A stretch of DNA of 64,000 bases from an uncultured Lachnospiraceae bacterium (GTDB lineage Bacteria > Bacillota > Clostridia > Lachnospirales > Lachnospiraceae): contig CAKRJH010000003.1 in the NCBI GenBank assembly GCA_934351255.1, positions 148,876 through 212,875 of the forward strand, written 5' to 3'. The position numbers and the translations under genes were made by a program. The notes under the pieces are model-generated. The model was not told the origin of the DNA and did not search any database. It saw only the letters and a list, made by a program, of their open reading frames with translations. Numbering within the stretch: the stretch's first letter is position 1; the number at the start of each line of letters is the position of its first letter. This document shows, piece after piece, positions 17,718 to 25,926 of the stretch.

Positions 17718-19154
17718 TTACATATTTCTGTACAACTCTTCATATTTCCTGGCAGAATTATTCCATGAGAAATCCATGGCCATGCCGCGATCTACGATCT
17801 TGTTCCACTCACGCTTACGGTTAAAGTACACATTCTTCGCATAACGGATGGTATTGAGCATCTCATGCGCGTTGTAATTCGCAAAGGAGAAGCCTGTACC
17901 GGTTCCCTCATATTCATTGTATGGCTGTACGGTGTCGCGCAGACCGCCGGTCTCACGCACGATCGGAACCGTGCCATAGCGCAGGCTCATCAGCTGGCTC
18001 AGTCCGCATGGCTCAAACAGCGATGGCATCAGGAATGCATCGCAGGCCGCATAGATCTTGTGAGAGCGCTCATTGGAATAGAAGATGTTCGCAGACACTC
18101 TGTCATGATATTTCCACTCAAAGTGACGGAACAGATTCTCGTAGCGTTCCTCTCCGGTACCCAGTACCACAAGCTGCGTATCTTCCGCACAGATCTCTTC
18201 GATCACATAGTCGATCAGGTCAAAGCCCTTCTGATCGGTCAGGCGGGACACAATACCGATCATAAACTTCTTGTCATCCTCGGCCAGTCCCAGTTCTCTC
18301 TGCAGGGCACGCTTATTCTTGATCTTTTCCTTCCGGAAGTTCCTGGCATTGTAATTCTGCACAATATATGGATCCGTCTCCGGATTGTACTCATTGTAAT
18401 CCAGACCATTGACAATGCCGACCAGATCGCCGCTTCTGGCACGCATCAGGCCATCCAGACGCTCGCCGTAGAATGGCATCTTGATCTCCTCCGCATAGGA
18501 ATCGCTGACGGTCGTGATCTTGTCTGCGTATACCAGTCCACCCTTGAGGTAATTGGCATCCCCATACGCCTCCAGCTTGTCATCGGTGAAATAGTATTCA
18601 TTGAGGCCGGTGATATCGATCACCTTCCGTTTGTCCCATATGCCCTGGAACTTCAGGTTATGTATCGTCATGATCGTCTTGATGCCGCGGTAATATGGAT
18701 TGTCAAGGAAGCTGTCCTTGATGTATACCGGAATCAGGCCCGTCTGCCAGTCGTGACAGTGGATAATGTCCGGTCTGAAATCCAGTGATGGCATTGCGGA
18801 TAATGCCGCACGACAGAAAAATGCAAATTTCTCAACATCTTCATGGATGTTGCCGTATGGCTGGAATCCCGCAAAATAGAATTCATTGTCAATGAAATAG
18901 AATGTAATCCCCTCGTATTCCATCTCCAGAACGCCCACATACTGGCTGCGCCATGCCAGATCCATATAGAAATGGGTCCGGTACTTCATCTTCTCCTTCC
19001 ACTCCTGAGGAATACATGCATAGTTCGGGATCATGACACGACAGTCAAATTCTTTCTTGTCAAAATACTTTGGCAGAGAACCCACTACGTCGGCAAGACC
19101 TCCGGTCTTTACGAATGGCACGCACTCAGAAGCCACAAACAATATGTTTTTCAT
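17718..19154 (-). CDS. glgA: Glycogen synthase (GT5)
   Basis: Starting at the ATG at 19154 (AAGGAGGG 8 bases upstream) the protein has 478 residues, the normal length. The ADP-glucose-binding motif KTGGLADVVGSLP is at 16-28, and the C-terminal domain has the conserved PSLFEPCGLSQL and RETGGLRDTV motifs of GT5 synthases. It elongates alpha-1,4-glucan from ADP-glucose in the cytoplasm. No other glg gene is next to it, so it stands apart from a glgCDP cluster. It has its own promoter at 19194-19222 and heads a unit with rsuA and the GH5 gene. Glycogen storage is common in spore-forming clostridia, and its place just after spo0A is suggestive but no regulatory link can be seen. Confidence 0.96.
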   Translation of the reverse strand: MKNILFVASECVPFVKTGGLADVVGSLPKYFDKKEFDCRVMIPNYACIPQEWKEKMKYRTHFYMDLAWRSQYVGVLEMEYEGITFYFIDNEFYFAGFQPYGNIHEDVEKFAFFCRAALSAMPSLDFRPDIIHCHDWQTGLIPVYIKDSFLDNPYYRGIKTIMTIHNLKFQGIWDKRKVIDITGLNEYYFTDDKLEAYGDANYLKGGLVYADKITTVSDSYAEEIKMPFYGERLDGLMRARSGDLVGIVNGLDYNEYNPETDPYIVQNYNARNFRKEKIKNKRALQRELGLAEDDKKFMIGIVSRLTDQKGFDLIDYVIEEICAEDTQLVVLGTGEERYENLFRHFEWKYHDRVSANIFYSNERSHKIYAACDAFLMPSLFEPCGLSQLMSLRYGTVPIVRETGGLRDTVQPYNEYEGTGTGFSFANYNAHEMLNTIRYAKNVYFNRKREWNKIVDRGMAMDFSWNNSARKYEELYRNM

Positions 19155-19193
19155 ATACACCCTCCTTGTACAAAACATAATCTTCTATATTTT

Positions 19194-19222
19194 ATTATAG
19201 CCGAATTATGTGCGTAGGAAAA
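19194..19222 (-). promoter_or_regulatory. Candidate sigma-A promoter for glgA
   Basis: Minus strand TTTTCC, 17 bases, TATAAT, in the 80-base gap between spo0A and glgA. Confidence 0.55.
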
Positions 19223-19234
19223 GTGTTTTTTTCA

Positions 19235-20038
19235 TTATGCGCGCATCTTGTAGTTAATGCGGATGCGGTCGGCCACCAGTGCGATGAATTCCGAATTGGT
19301 CGGCTTGCCCTTGCGCGCTGACACGGTGTATCCAAACCACTCTTCTAACGTGTCCATCTTTCCCCGGCTCCATGCGACCTCAATGGCGTGGCGGATCGCC
19401 CGCTCGACGCGGCTGGGGGTTGTCTTGTGCTCCTTGGCGATCGTGGGATACAACAGTTTCGTGATCCCGGAGAGCATCTTGCTGTCCTTGACTGCAAGCA
19501 TGATCGCATCCCGCAGGTACTGATATCCTTTGATATGTGCCGGCACTCCGATCTCATGGATGACGGCCGTCACATCAGCCTCAAGCTGGTCTTCCCTGCG
19601 GCGCACCCGGTTCTCAAACACCGTATTGATCACTTTGCCCGGTTTGCAGGCGGCGAGCCGCTCCGCCTCCATCACATCGCGCACCCGTCCCACCAGCACT
19701 CTGCTGTCAAACGGCTTGAGCACATAGTAGGCTGCTCCCAGCCGGAACGTCTGCTCCGTGACGCTCTCTTGATTGACGGCGGACACCACGATCACCTGAG
19801 GCTTTCCGTCCTCCTGACGCATGTTCAGCCGCTCGAGCACGCCGATCCCGTCCATCTTAGGCATGACCAGATCCAACAGCACAACATCCGGATGCAGAGT
19901 GCCGATCATCTGCAACGCTTCCTGGCCATCCGCGGCCTGTCCTACCACCTCCATATCTTCTTCCCGCCCCAGTATCTCCTTCTCCAGGTTCGACATCCGA
20001 TGATTGTCATCGACCACCAGCACTCTGATCCTTCCCAT
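19235..20038 (-). CDS. spo0A: Sporulation master response regulator Spo0A
   Basis: The 267-residue protein has a receiver domain (acidic pocket Asp10/Asp11, phosphorylation site Asp56 in LLDLVMPKMDG, Lys in VLKPFD) and the Spo0A-specific C-terminal DNA-binding domain with KGYQYLRDAI, TPSRVERAIRHAIEVAWSRG and the final RIRINYKMRA. It is the master switch for entry into sporulation, binding TGTCGAA-type boxes. AAGGAGG lies 7 bases ahead of the ATG. A near-match to a 0A box (CGTCGAA, 20126-20132 on the minus strand) lies about 90 bases upstream, which would allow autoregulation. In most clostridia spo0A follows spoIVB directly; here the upstream neighbour is paaK and spoIVB is about 26.5 kb away. 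Confidence 0.98.
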   Translation of the reverse strand: MGRIRVLVVDDNHRMSNLEKEILGREEDMEVVGQAADGQEALQMIGTLHPDVVLLDLVMPKMDGIGVLERLNMRQEDGKPQVIVVSAVNQESVTEQTFRLGAAYYVLKPFDSRVLVGRVRDVMEAERLAACKPGKVINTVFENRVRRREDQLEADVTAVIHEIGVPAHIKGYQYLRDAIMLAVKDSKMLSGITKLLYPTIAKEHKTTPSRVERAIRHAIEVAWSRGKMDTLEEWFGYTVSARKGKPTNSEFIALVADRIRINYKMRA

Positions 20039-20157
20039 AAAAAAACCTCCTTCATATCTGCTTCCCTGTTCTGGAAACAGTATAACGAAAGAGGTTTTCT
20101 CTGTATGATTATTTGGATGTCACTTTTCGACGATTTCTCACCGGATCCCTGCAAATA

Positions 20158-21462
20158 TCAGTACAGGTGACGATTATCGATCACGCGGACCGCCTTGCCC
20201 TCGCTTCTGACAATGCTTCCGACATCCATCAGATGGATCTTGGCACCGATGCCAAGCATAGAGCGAAGTCCCGCCTCGATCTCTTTGGTCTTGGCTGCTC
20301 TGTCAAAGTTTGGATCTGCTGCCTGCTCTACCGTCACCTCGACATTGATGTCCAGGGTATCTGTATTATTGACACGGTCAACCAGGATCTGGTAGTTCGT
20401 ACTCATCTTTTTGTTCAGTAGTACAGTCTCGATCTGGGATGGGAATACATTGACACCACGGATGACCCTCATATCATCACTGCGTCCCATCGGCTTCTTC
20501 ATACGGATGTGCGTACGTCCGCAGGAACATTTCTCACGGGTCAGCACACACAGATCTCTGGTGCGGTAACGGATGAGTGGGAACGCCTCCTTGGTGATGC
20601 TGGTAAATACCAGCTCGCCCTTCTCTCCCTCCGGCAGAACCTCCCCGGTCTCCGGATTGATGATCTCTGCAATGAAGTGGTCCTCATTGATATGCATGCC
20701 CTTCTGCTCGCTGCACTCAAAGGAGACACCCGGTCCGCTGATCTCAGTCAGACCATAGATATCGTATGCCTTGATGCCCAGACCTTCCTCGATGCTCTTA
20801 CGCATCTCCTCTGTCCACGCCTCAGCTCCGAAGATACCGGCCTTGAGCTTGATCTTATCCTTCAGGCCACGCTCTGCCACTGCCTCCGCCAGGTACGCGG
20901 CATAGGACGGTGTACAGCACAGGATGGTAGATCCCAGGTCTGTCATAAACTGCAGCTGACGCTCGGTATTACCGGAAGACATCGGCAGAGTCAGTGAACC
21001 CAGTTTGTGGGAACCGCCGTTCAGTCCGGGACCTCCTGTAAACAGGCCGTATCCGTAACTGATATGGACTACATCGTCTTTGGTTCCGCCTGCTGCCACG
21101 ATCGCTCTGGCACAGCAGTCCTCCCACAGATCCAGATCATGCTGGGTGTAGAATGCTACCACGCGGCGTCCCGTCGTTCCGCTGGTGGACTGGATGCGCA
21201 CACACTCGGACAGTGGCTTTGCAAGCAGTCCATATGGATACGCTTCGCGCAGGTCGTCCTTCTTCATAAACGGAAGTTTGTGTAAATCTTCAATACCGTG
21301 GATATCCTCCGGTTTGATTCCGGCTGCATCCATTTTATTGCGGTAATACTCCACATTCTCATAGACATGTTTTACCTGAGCAACCAACCGCTCACTCTGC
21401 AGTTTCTTGATCTCCTCCACCGGCATCGTCTCAATCTCCGGCTGAAAAAAGTTTTGTGCCAT
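20158..21462 (-). CDS. Phenylacetate-CoA ligase family (PaaK-like, aryl-CoA ligase)
   Basis: A 434-residue AMP-forming ligase with the nucleotide motif STSGTTGRR (about 92-100), YGLTEISGPG and the late RYRTRDL motif and C-terminal domain of the PaaK family. It joins phenylacetate or a related aryl acid to CoA, or works in reverse to make ATP from the CoA ester. It is the last gene of an operon with iorA and iorB (gap 21 bases after iorB, AAAGGAG site), so the substrates are likely the arylacetyl-CoA products of the arylpyruvate oxidoreductase: indoleacetate, phenylacetate or hydroxyphenylacetate. This pairing is common in amino-acid-fermenting gut anaerobes. Whether it releases or activates the acid is not decided by the sequence. 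Confidence 0.92.
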   Translation of the reverse strand: MAQNFFQPEIETMPVEEIKKLQSERLVAQVKHVYENVEYYRNKMDAAGIKPEDIHGIEDLHKLPFMKKDDLREAYPYGLLAKPLSECVRIQSTSGTTGRRVVAFYTQHDLDLWEDCCARAIVAAGGTKDDVVHISYGYGLFTGGPGLNGGSHKLGSLTLPMSSGNTERQLQFMTDLGSTILCCTPSYAAYLAEAVAERGLKDKIKLKAGIFGAEAWTEEMRKSIEEGLGIKAYDIYGLTEISGPGVSFECSEQKGMHINEDHFIAEIINPETGEVLPEGEKGELVFTSITKEAFPLIRYRTRDLCVLTREKCSCGRTHIRMKKPMGRSDDMRVIRGVNVFPSQIETVLLNKKMSTNYQILVDRVNNTDTLDINVEVTVEQAADPNFDRAAKTKEIEAGLRSMLGIGAKIHLMDVGSIVRSEGKAVRVIDNRHLY

Positions 21463-21483
21463 TCCTTCTTCTCCTTTATGGTA

Positions 21484-22053
21484 TTATTGCTGCCCAAGGG
21501 CAAATGCTTTCTTGTTCATCTCCAGGAATCTGGCCGGTACGCAGGCCTCCAGCGCCTCCTGCCATGCCTCCTGCGGAATCTCCGGGAAGTAACGGGATAC
21601 TCGCCCCATCAGTACGATGTTCACTGCCTTGGCACTGCCGGCCTCCATGGCCAGGCTAAGTGCATCCACAGCATCCACATCGGCTCCCGCCGCTTTCATC
21701 TTCTCGATCAGATTTTCCGGATAAGTCGCTGCTCCGGTGATGACGGGCATCGGATCGACCTCCTGGTCAGACACGATGATCTTTCCTCCCTGTTTCAGAT
21801 ATTCCATATATCTGGCAGCCTCCAGCTTCTCAAAGGAGATGATCACATCGGCCTCTCCCCTGTCAATGATCGGAGAATATACCTTCTCTCCGAACCGTAC
21901 ATATGTCACTACGCTTCCTCCACGCTGGCTCATGCCGTGCACCTCGGAAACCTTTACATCATATCCCTGGGTCAGAAGCAGATGTCCCAGCATCTTGCTG
22001 GCAAGCAGGGAGCCCTGACCACCGACACCCACGATCATAATATTCTTTGTCAT
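21484..22053 (-). CDS. iorB: Indolepyruvate:ferredoxin oxidoreductase, beta subunit
   Basis: I placed the start at the ATG at 22053, which has GAGAGGAG upstream, giving 189 residues; the longer frame runs into the end of iorA. The sequence MTKNIMIVGVGGQGSLLASKML is the usual start of the gamma/beta-type domain of 2-oxoacid oxidoreductases. The beta subunit works with IorA to decarboxylate arylpyruvates oxidatively to aryl-acetyl-CoA while reducing ferredoxin. The ATG is 14 bases after the iorA stop, so the two subunits are made together. Confidence 0.93.
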   Translation of the reverse strand: MTKNIMIVGVGGQGSLLASKMLGHLLLTQGYDVKVSEVHGMSQRGGSVVTYVRFGEKVYSPIIDRGEADVIISFEKLEAARYMEYLKQGGKIIVSDQEVDPMPVITGAATYPENLIEKMKAAGADVDAVDALSLAMEAGSAKAVNIVLMGRVSRYFPEIPQEAWQEALEACVPARFLEMNKKAFALGQQ

Positions 22054-22067
22054 GTCAACTCTCCTCT

Positions 22068-23795
22068 CTAATTCTGAATTGCCCCAAAATGACACAACTG
22101 CTGGCATACCCCACAGCCCACACAGAGTGTCGCGTCGATCACGGCCTTGCCGTCACGGAAGCTGATAGCAGGACAGCCCAGTTTCATACACATCTTACAT
22201 CCCTTACACTGGTCGGCATCCACCTTCACAGGAGGCTTTACCTCGACATATTTCAGAAGAGCACATGGTCGGCGGCTGATGATCACGGATGGCTCCTGTG
22301 CTGCCAGTTCTTCCTTGACGGCCCTGTCACATGCCTCCAGATCATATGGATCCACCACGCGGACGCGCCGGAATCCCATCGCCTTGCACAGTGCTTCCAG
22401 ATCGATCTTGCCCGCCGGATCTCCCTTGATATTGTAACCGGTAGTCGGATTCTGCTGATGACCTGTCATGCCGGTGATGGAGTTGTCCAGGATGATCACG
22501 GTGGAATTGCTCATATTGTACGCGATGTTGGCCAGGCCTGTCATACCGGAATGCATGAATGTAGAGTCACCGATGACCGCTACAGTCTTTGCCTCAGACT
22601 CCTCGCCTCTCGCCTTATTGAAACCGTGGATGGAGCTGATGGATGCGCCCATGCAGGCGGTCACATCGATCGCAGAAAGCGGAGCCACTGCACCAAGCGT
22701 ATAACATCCGATATCACCCATCACGGTACATTTGTTCTTGGATAAGGTATAGAACATGCCTCTGTGAGGACATCCCGCACACATAACCGGTGGACGTACC
22801 GGGATATTCTCCTCCAGAGAGAGGCCGCAACCTGTCTCCTTGCCCATCTTCTGTGCGATCAGATTCTGGGAGAACTCATCCTCCAGCGGGAAGATATCCT
22901 TGCCGGATACGGTCATGCCCAGCTTCTTACAATGTGTCTCGATAATGTCGTCCAGTTCCTCAATGACAACCACCTTGTCCACCTTGGATGCAAAATCCAG
23001 GATCAGCTTCTCAGGGAGTGGGTTGATCATGCCGAGCTTTAAGACGCTGGCATTCTCTCCGTAGACTTCCTTGACATACTGATAGGACGTGGAGGATGTA
23101 ATGATTCCAAGGCTGGTGTCACCCATCTCCACACGGTTCAGAGGAGAGGTCTCTGCATATGCGATCAGATCTCTGGTTCTCTGCTCCACGATCGGATGAC
23201 GGCGCTTGGCATTGGCCGGCATCATGACATATTTGGAAATGTCTTTTTGATATTCTTTGATCGGAAATTCCTCACGCTGTGAGGTCTCGACAATGCTCTG
23301 GGAATGTGCCACACGGGTACACATCTTTAAGAAGACCGGAGTGTCAAATTTCTCGGAAATCTCATAGGCGATCTTGGTGAACTCAAGCGCCTCCGCAGAA
23401 TCGGATGGTTCCAGCATCGGCACCTTGGCCGCAATGGCATAGTGTCTGGAATCCTGTTCATTCTGTGAGGAATGCATTCCCGCATCATCCGCCACACCAA
23501 TGATCATACCCGCATTTACTCCGGTATAAGAAATCGTAAATAACGGATCGGCAGCCACGTTCAGACCAACGTGCTTCATGCCGCAAAAACTTCTCTTTCC
23601 TGCTACAGCCGCACCGAATGCGACCTCCAGAGCCACCTTTTCATTCGGTGCCCATTCGCAGTAAATCTCATCATACTTTGCTGCTTCCTCAGTGATCTCG
23701 GTACTCGGAGTGCCGGGATAGCTGGAAGCCACACCACAGCCTGCCTCATAGAGTCCACGGGCAACCGCAGCATTACCTAACATCAATTCGCGCAT
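22068..23795 (-). CDS. iorA: Indolepyruvate:ferredoxin oxidoreductase, alpha subunit
   Basis: The ATG at 23795 has AAGGAGG 7 bases upstream and matches the family N-terminus (MRELMLGNAAVARGLYEAG); the longer frame adds 29 unsupported residues. The 575-residue protein has the pyrimidine-binding and PP-binding domains of thiamine enzymes (SYPGTPSTEIT near the start; GDSTFMHSGMTGLANIAY in the second half). It ends in a ferredoxin-like module with two Cys clusters (CKGCKMCMKLGC and CVGCGVCQQLC) for two 4Fe-4S clusters. It uses thiamine diphosphate and CoA to oxidise aromatic 2-oxoacids made by transamination of Trp, Phe and Tyr. First gene of iorA-iorB-paaK. Confidence 0.95.
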   Translation of the reverse strand: MRELMLGNAAVARGLYEAGCGVASSYPGTPSTEITEEAAKYDEIYCEWAPNEKVALEVAFGAAVAGKRSFCGMKHVGLNVAADPLFTISYTGVNAGMIIGVADDAGMHSSQNEQDSRHYAIAAKVPMLEPSDSAEALEFTKIAYEISEKFDTPVFLKMCTRVAHSQSIVETSQREEFPIKEYQKDISKYVMMPANAKRRHPIVEQRTRDLIAYAETSPLNRVEMGDTSLGIITSSTSYQYVKEVYGENASVLKLGMINPLPEKLILDFASKVDKVVVIEELDDIIETHCKKLGMTVSGKDIFPLEDEFSQNLIAQKMGKETGCGLSLEENIPVRPPVMCAGCPHRGMFYTLSKNKCTVMGDIGCYTLGAVAPLSAIDVTACMGASISSIHGFNKARGEESEAKTVAVIGDSTFMHSGMTGLANIAYNMSNSTVIILDNSITGMTGHQQNPTTGYNIKGDPAGKIDLEALCKAMGFRRVRVVDPYDLEACDRAVKEELAAQEPSVIISRRPCALLKYVEVKPPVKVDADQCKGCKMCMKLGCPAISFRDGKAVIDATLCVGCGVCQQLCHFGAIQN

Positions 23796-23921
23796 GTTAA
23801 GCCTCCTTGTTCTTATGTATTCATCTGTGAATGCAGGTTCTGCAAACACGTACTGAGAACATTTTATCATATAGAGGCTCAAATGAACACAATTAATTCA
23901 AAAAACTCAGAATGCCAAAAC

Positions 23922-25232
23922 TCAGAATGACACACTCACCGTAGTGCCAAGTCCCGGCGCACTCTCCACCCGGATCTCTCCGCCGTGCAGATCCACAATG
24001 TGCTTGACGATCGCCAGTCCCAGTCCGGTTCCACCGGTTTTCTTGGAACGGCTCTTATCCACCCGGTAAAAACGCTCGAAAATACGCTGCTGATGTTCCT
24101 GGGAAATGCCGATCCCATCATCGCGCACAGAGAATCCCTGTCCGATGTTAACCCAGACATTGCCTCCTTCGCGGTTATAGCGGATCGCATTGTCACAGAG
24201 GTTGTAGATCACCTCTTCCATCAGATCCCGGTCCGCGCGCACCACACAGGATTCTCCCTCCAGATGCAGCCGGATATGTCTCTTTTCTGCCACCGGCCCC
24301 AACATGACAATGCTGTTTTCCGCCAGTTCATACAGATCCACATCCTCCAGATTCAGTGTATCCTCCCTGGAGGAATCCAGTTCGGAAAGTTTCAGGATGT
24401 CATTGATCAGGGAGATCAGACGTCTTGCGTTGCGATGGATCTCTCCGGCAAACCGTCCCACATCATTCTGGCTGACCATACCGTTCTCGATCAGCTCAGA
24501 ATACCCGGAGATCGAGGTCAGCGGTGTCTTTAACTCGTGGGAGACATTGGCGGTAAACTCCTGTCTCATATTCGCTGCCTTGAGAATATTTTCATGCTGT
24601 TCGCGGATCAGCTGGATAAACGGCATCAGCTCCTTGTAGGTCCGTATCTGCTCCAGATGATCGAGATTGGAAGCCACCTGTTCGATCGGCTTGACCAGAG
24701 ACTTGGTCAGATAATGGCTGATCAGCATACTCAGGATCAGCAGAAACAGTCCGATCAAAAGAATCACCGGAAGCACACTGCAAAACAGGTTTATAATACT
24801 TCTGGTCTCCTTGGCCGCACGAAGCACACTGCCATTGTCCAGAAGTACGGCATAGTAATAGTTGGATTTGTTGATCGTCGTGGATGTACGGATCGACTTT
24901 CCTTTTCCCTCCGAAAATGCCTGTGCGATCTCAGGGCGGTCCTTATGGTTGTCCAGCGAATTAACACTCGCATTTGTATCATAGAGAACCCTTCCATCGG
25001 ATGCAATCAGAGTGATCCGCAGATTGGTGGACTCTCCTCCGTACGTCCCCTCCACCTTCAGATCTTCCTGTTCAAAGACTCCCGTCTGTTCCATCACCGT
25101 ACAGATATTCTCCAGATCATCAAAGACTTCTTTTTGGAAAACCTGATAATATATGGCCGTGGTCATCGCAGTGGTCAGGATGATGGCCAGAACTGCGATG
25201 ATCATAAATTCTTTGTATATCTTGCTCTTCAT
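23922..25232 (-). CDS. phoR: Sensor histidine kinase, PhoR-like
   Basis: The 436-residue kinase has an N-terminal membrane helix (about 8-28), an extracytoplasmic sensing loop (about 30-145), a second helix (about 148-172), a HAMP-like linker, the phosphoacceptor His232 in FTANVSHELKTPLTS and a HATPase domain with NLCDNAIRYN, DDGIGIS and GGTGLGLAIVKH. It follows the response regulator by three bases and sits in an operon whose first gene is a Na/Pi transporter, next to a full pst operon, so a role in sensing phosphate limitation is likely. The extracytoplasmic loop is large, as in B. subtilis PhoR. The gene symbol rests on this context. Confidence 0.9.
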   Translation of the reverse strand: MKSKIYKEFMIIAVLAIILTTAMTTAIYYQVFQKEVFDDLENICTVMEQTGVFEQEDLKVEGTYGGESTNLRITLIASDGRVLYDTNASVNSLDNHKDRPEIAQAFSEGKGKSIRTSTTINKSNYYYAVLLDNGSVLRAAKETRSIINLFCSVLPVILLIGLFLLILSMLISHYLTKSLVKPIEQVASNLDHLEQIRTYKELMPFIQLIREQHENILKAANMRQEFTANVSHELKTPLTSISGYSELIENGMVSQNDVGRFAGEIHRNARRLISLINDILKLSELDSSREDTLNLEDVDLYELAENSIVMLGPVAEKRHIRLHLEGESCVVRADRDLMEEVIYNLCDNAIRYNREGGNVWVNIGQGFSVRDDGIGISQEHQQRIFERFYRVDKSRSKKTGGTGLGLAIVKHIVDLHGGEIRVESAPGLGTTVSVSF

Positions 25233-25235
25233 CGT

Positions 25236-25910
25236 TTACTCCATACAATATCCGACATTGCGGACTGTCTTGATGTAATGGCTTGCATCCCCCAGTTTGT
25301 GCCGGAGCGTCTTGATGTGCATATCCAGTGTCCGGGATTCTCCCTCAAAATTCGTATCCCAGACGCGCTCCATCAGCACCTCTCTCTTGAGCACGATCCC
25401 TGCATTCTGGATCAGCAGATGCAGCAGTTCAAATTCCTTGTACGTCAGTTCAACCTTCTCTCCGGACACCTTGCAGCATCTCTTGAGCAGATTTAATTCG
25501 ATCTCATGATAGGTCAGTTCCACCTCCTCCGGTGCTCTGTAACACCGGCGCAGCAAAGCCTTGACTCTGGAGATCAGTTCCATGACACCGAACGGTTTGG
25601 TCAGATAATCATCCGCCCCCGAATCCAGTCCCTTGACCTTGTCGATCTCCGAGGTCTTGGCAGTCACCATGATCACCGGCAGGGTCTTCGTCGCACTCTC
25701 CGCGCGCAGCCTCTTCATGATCGAGATTCCGTCCGTGTCCGGCAGCATGATATCGAGCAGCACCAGATCCGGAGCCTTTACCTGCATCTTCTCAAAAAAC
25801 GCCTTACCACTCTCAAATTCCTCGACCTCATATCCGCTGTTCTTGAGGGCAAAACTCTCAATCTCCCGGATATTTACATCGTCTTCCACCACATAGATCA
25901 AAAATGCCAT
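25236..25910 (-). CDS. phoP: OmpR/PhoB-family response regulator
   Basis: I chose the ATG at 25910 (GAGAGGAG upstream), giving 224 residues; the longer frame reads into the end of the transporter gene. The receiver domain has Asp9/Asp10 or Asp10/Asp11, the phosphorylation site Asp53 in LLDIMLP, and VKALLRR at its end. A winged-helix DNA-binding domain follows (ELTYKEFELLHLL, RVWDTNFEGESRTLDMHIKTLRHKLGD). With the adjacent kinase it forms a two-component system. Direct repeats of TTTTAC at 11-base spacing ahead of both the transporter gene and pstS are the expected type of binding site for PhoP/PhoB proteins. This supports the phosphate assignment. Confidence 0.92.
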   Translation of the reverse strand: MAFLIYVVEDDVNIREIESFALKNSGYEVEEFESGKAFFEKMQVKAPDLVLLDIMLPDTDGISIMKRLRAESATKTLPVIMVTAKTSEIDKVKGLDSGADDYLTKPFGVMELISRVKALLRRCYRAPEEVELTYHEIELNLLKRCCKVSGEKVELTYKEFELLHLLIQNAGIVLKREVLMERVWDTNFEGESRTLDMHIKTLRHKLGDASHYIKTVRNVGYCME

Positions 25911-25926
25911 AATCCGTCTCCTCTCT

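Noticed and set aside
19941..20157. Sigma-H promoter of spo0A
   Set aside because: No match good enough to the sigma-H consensus; only a single near 0A box was seen.
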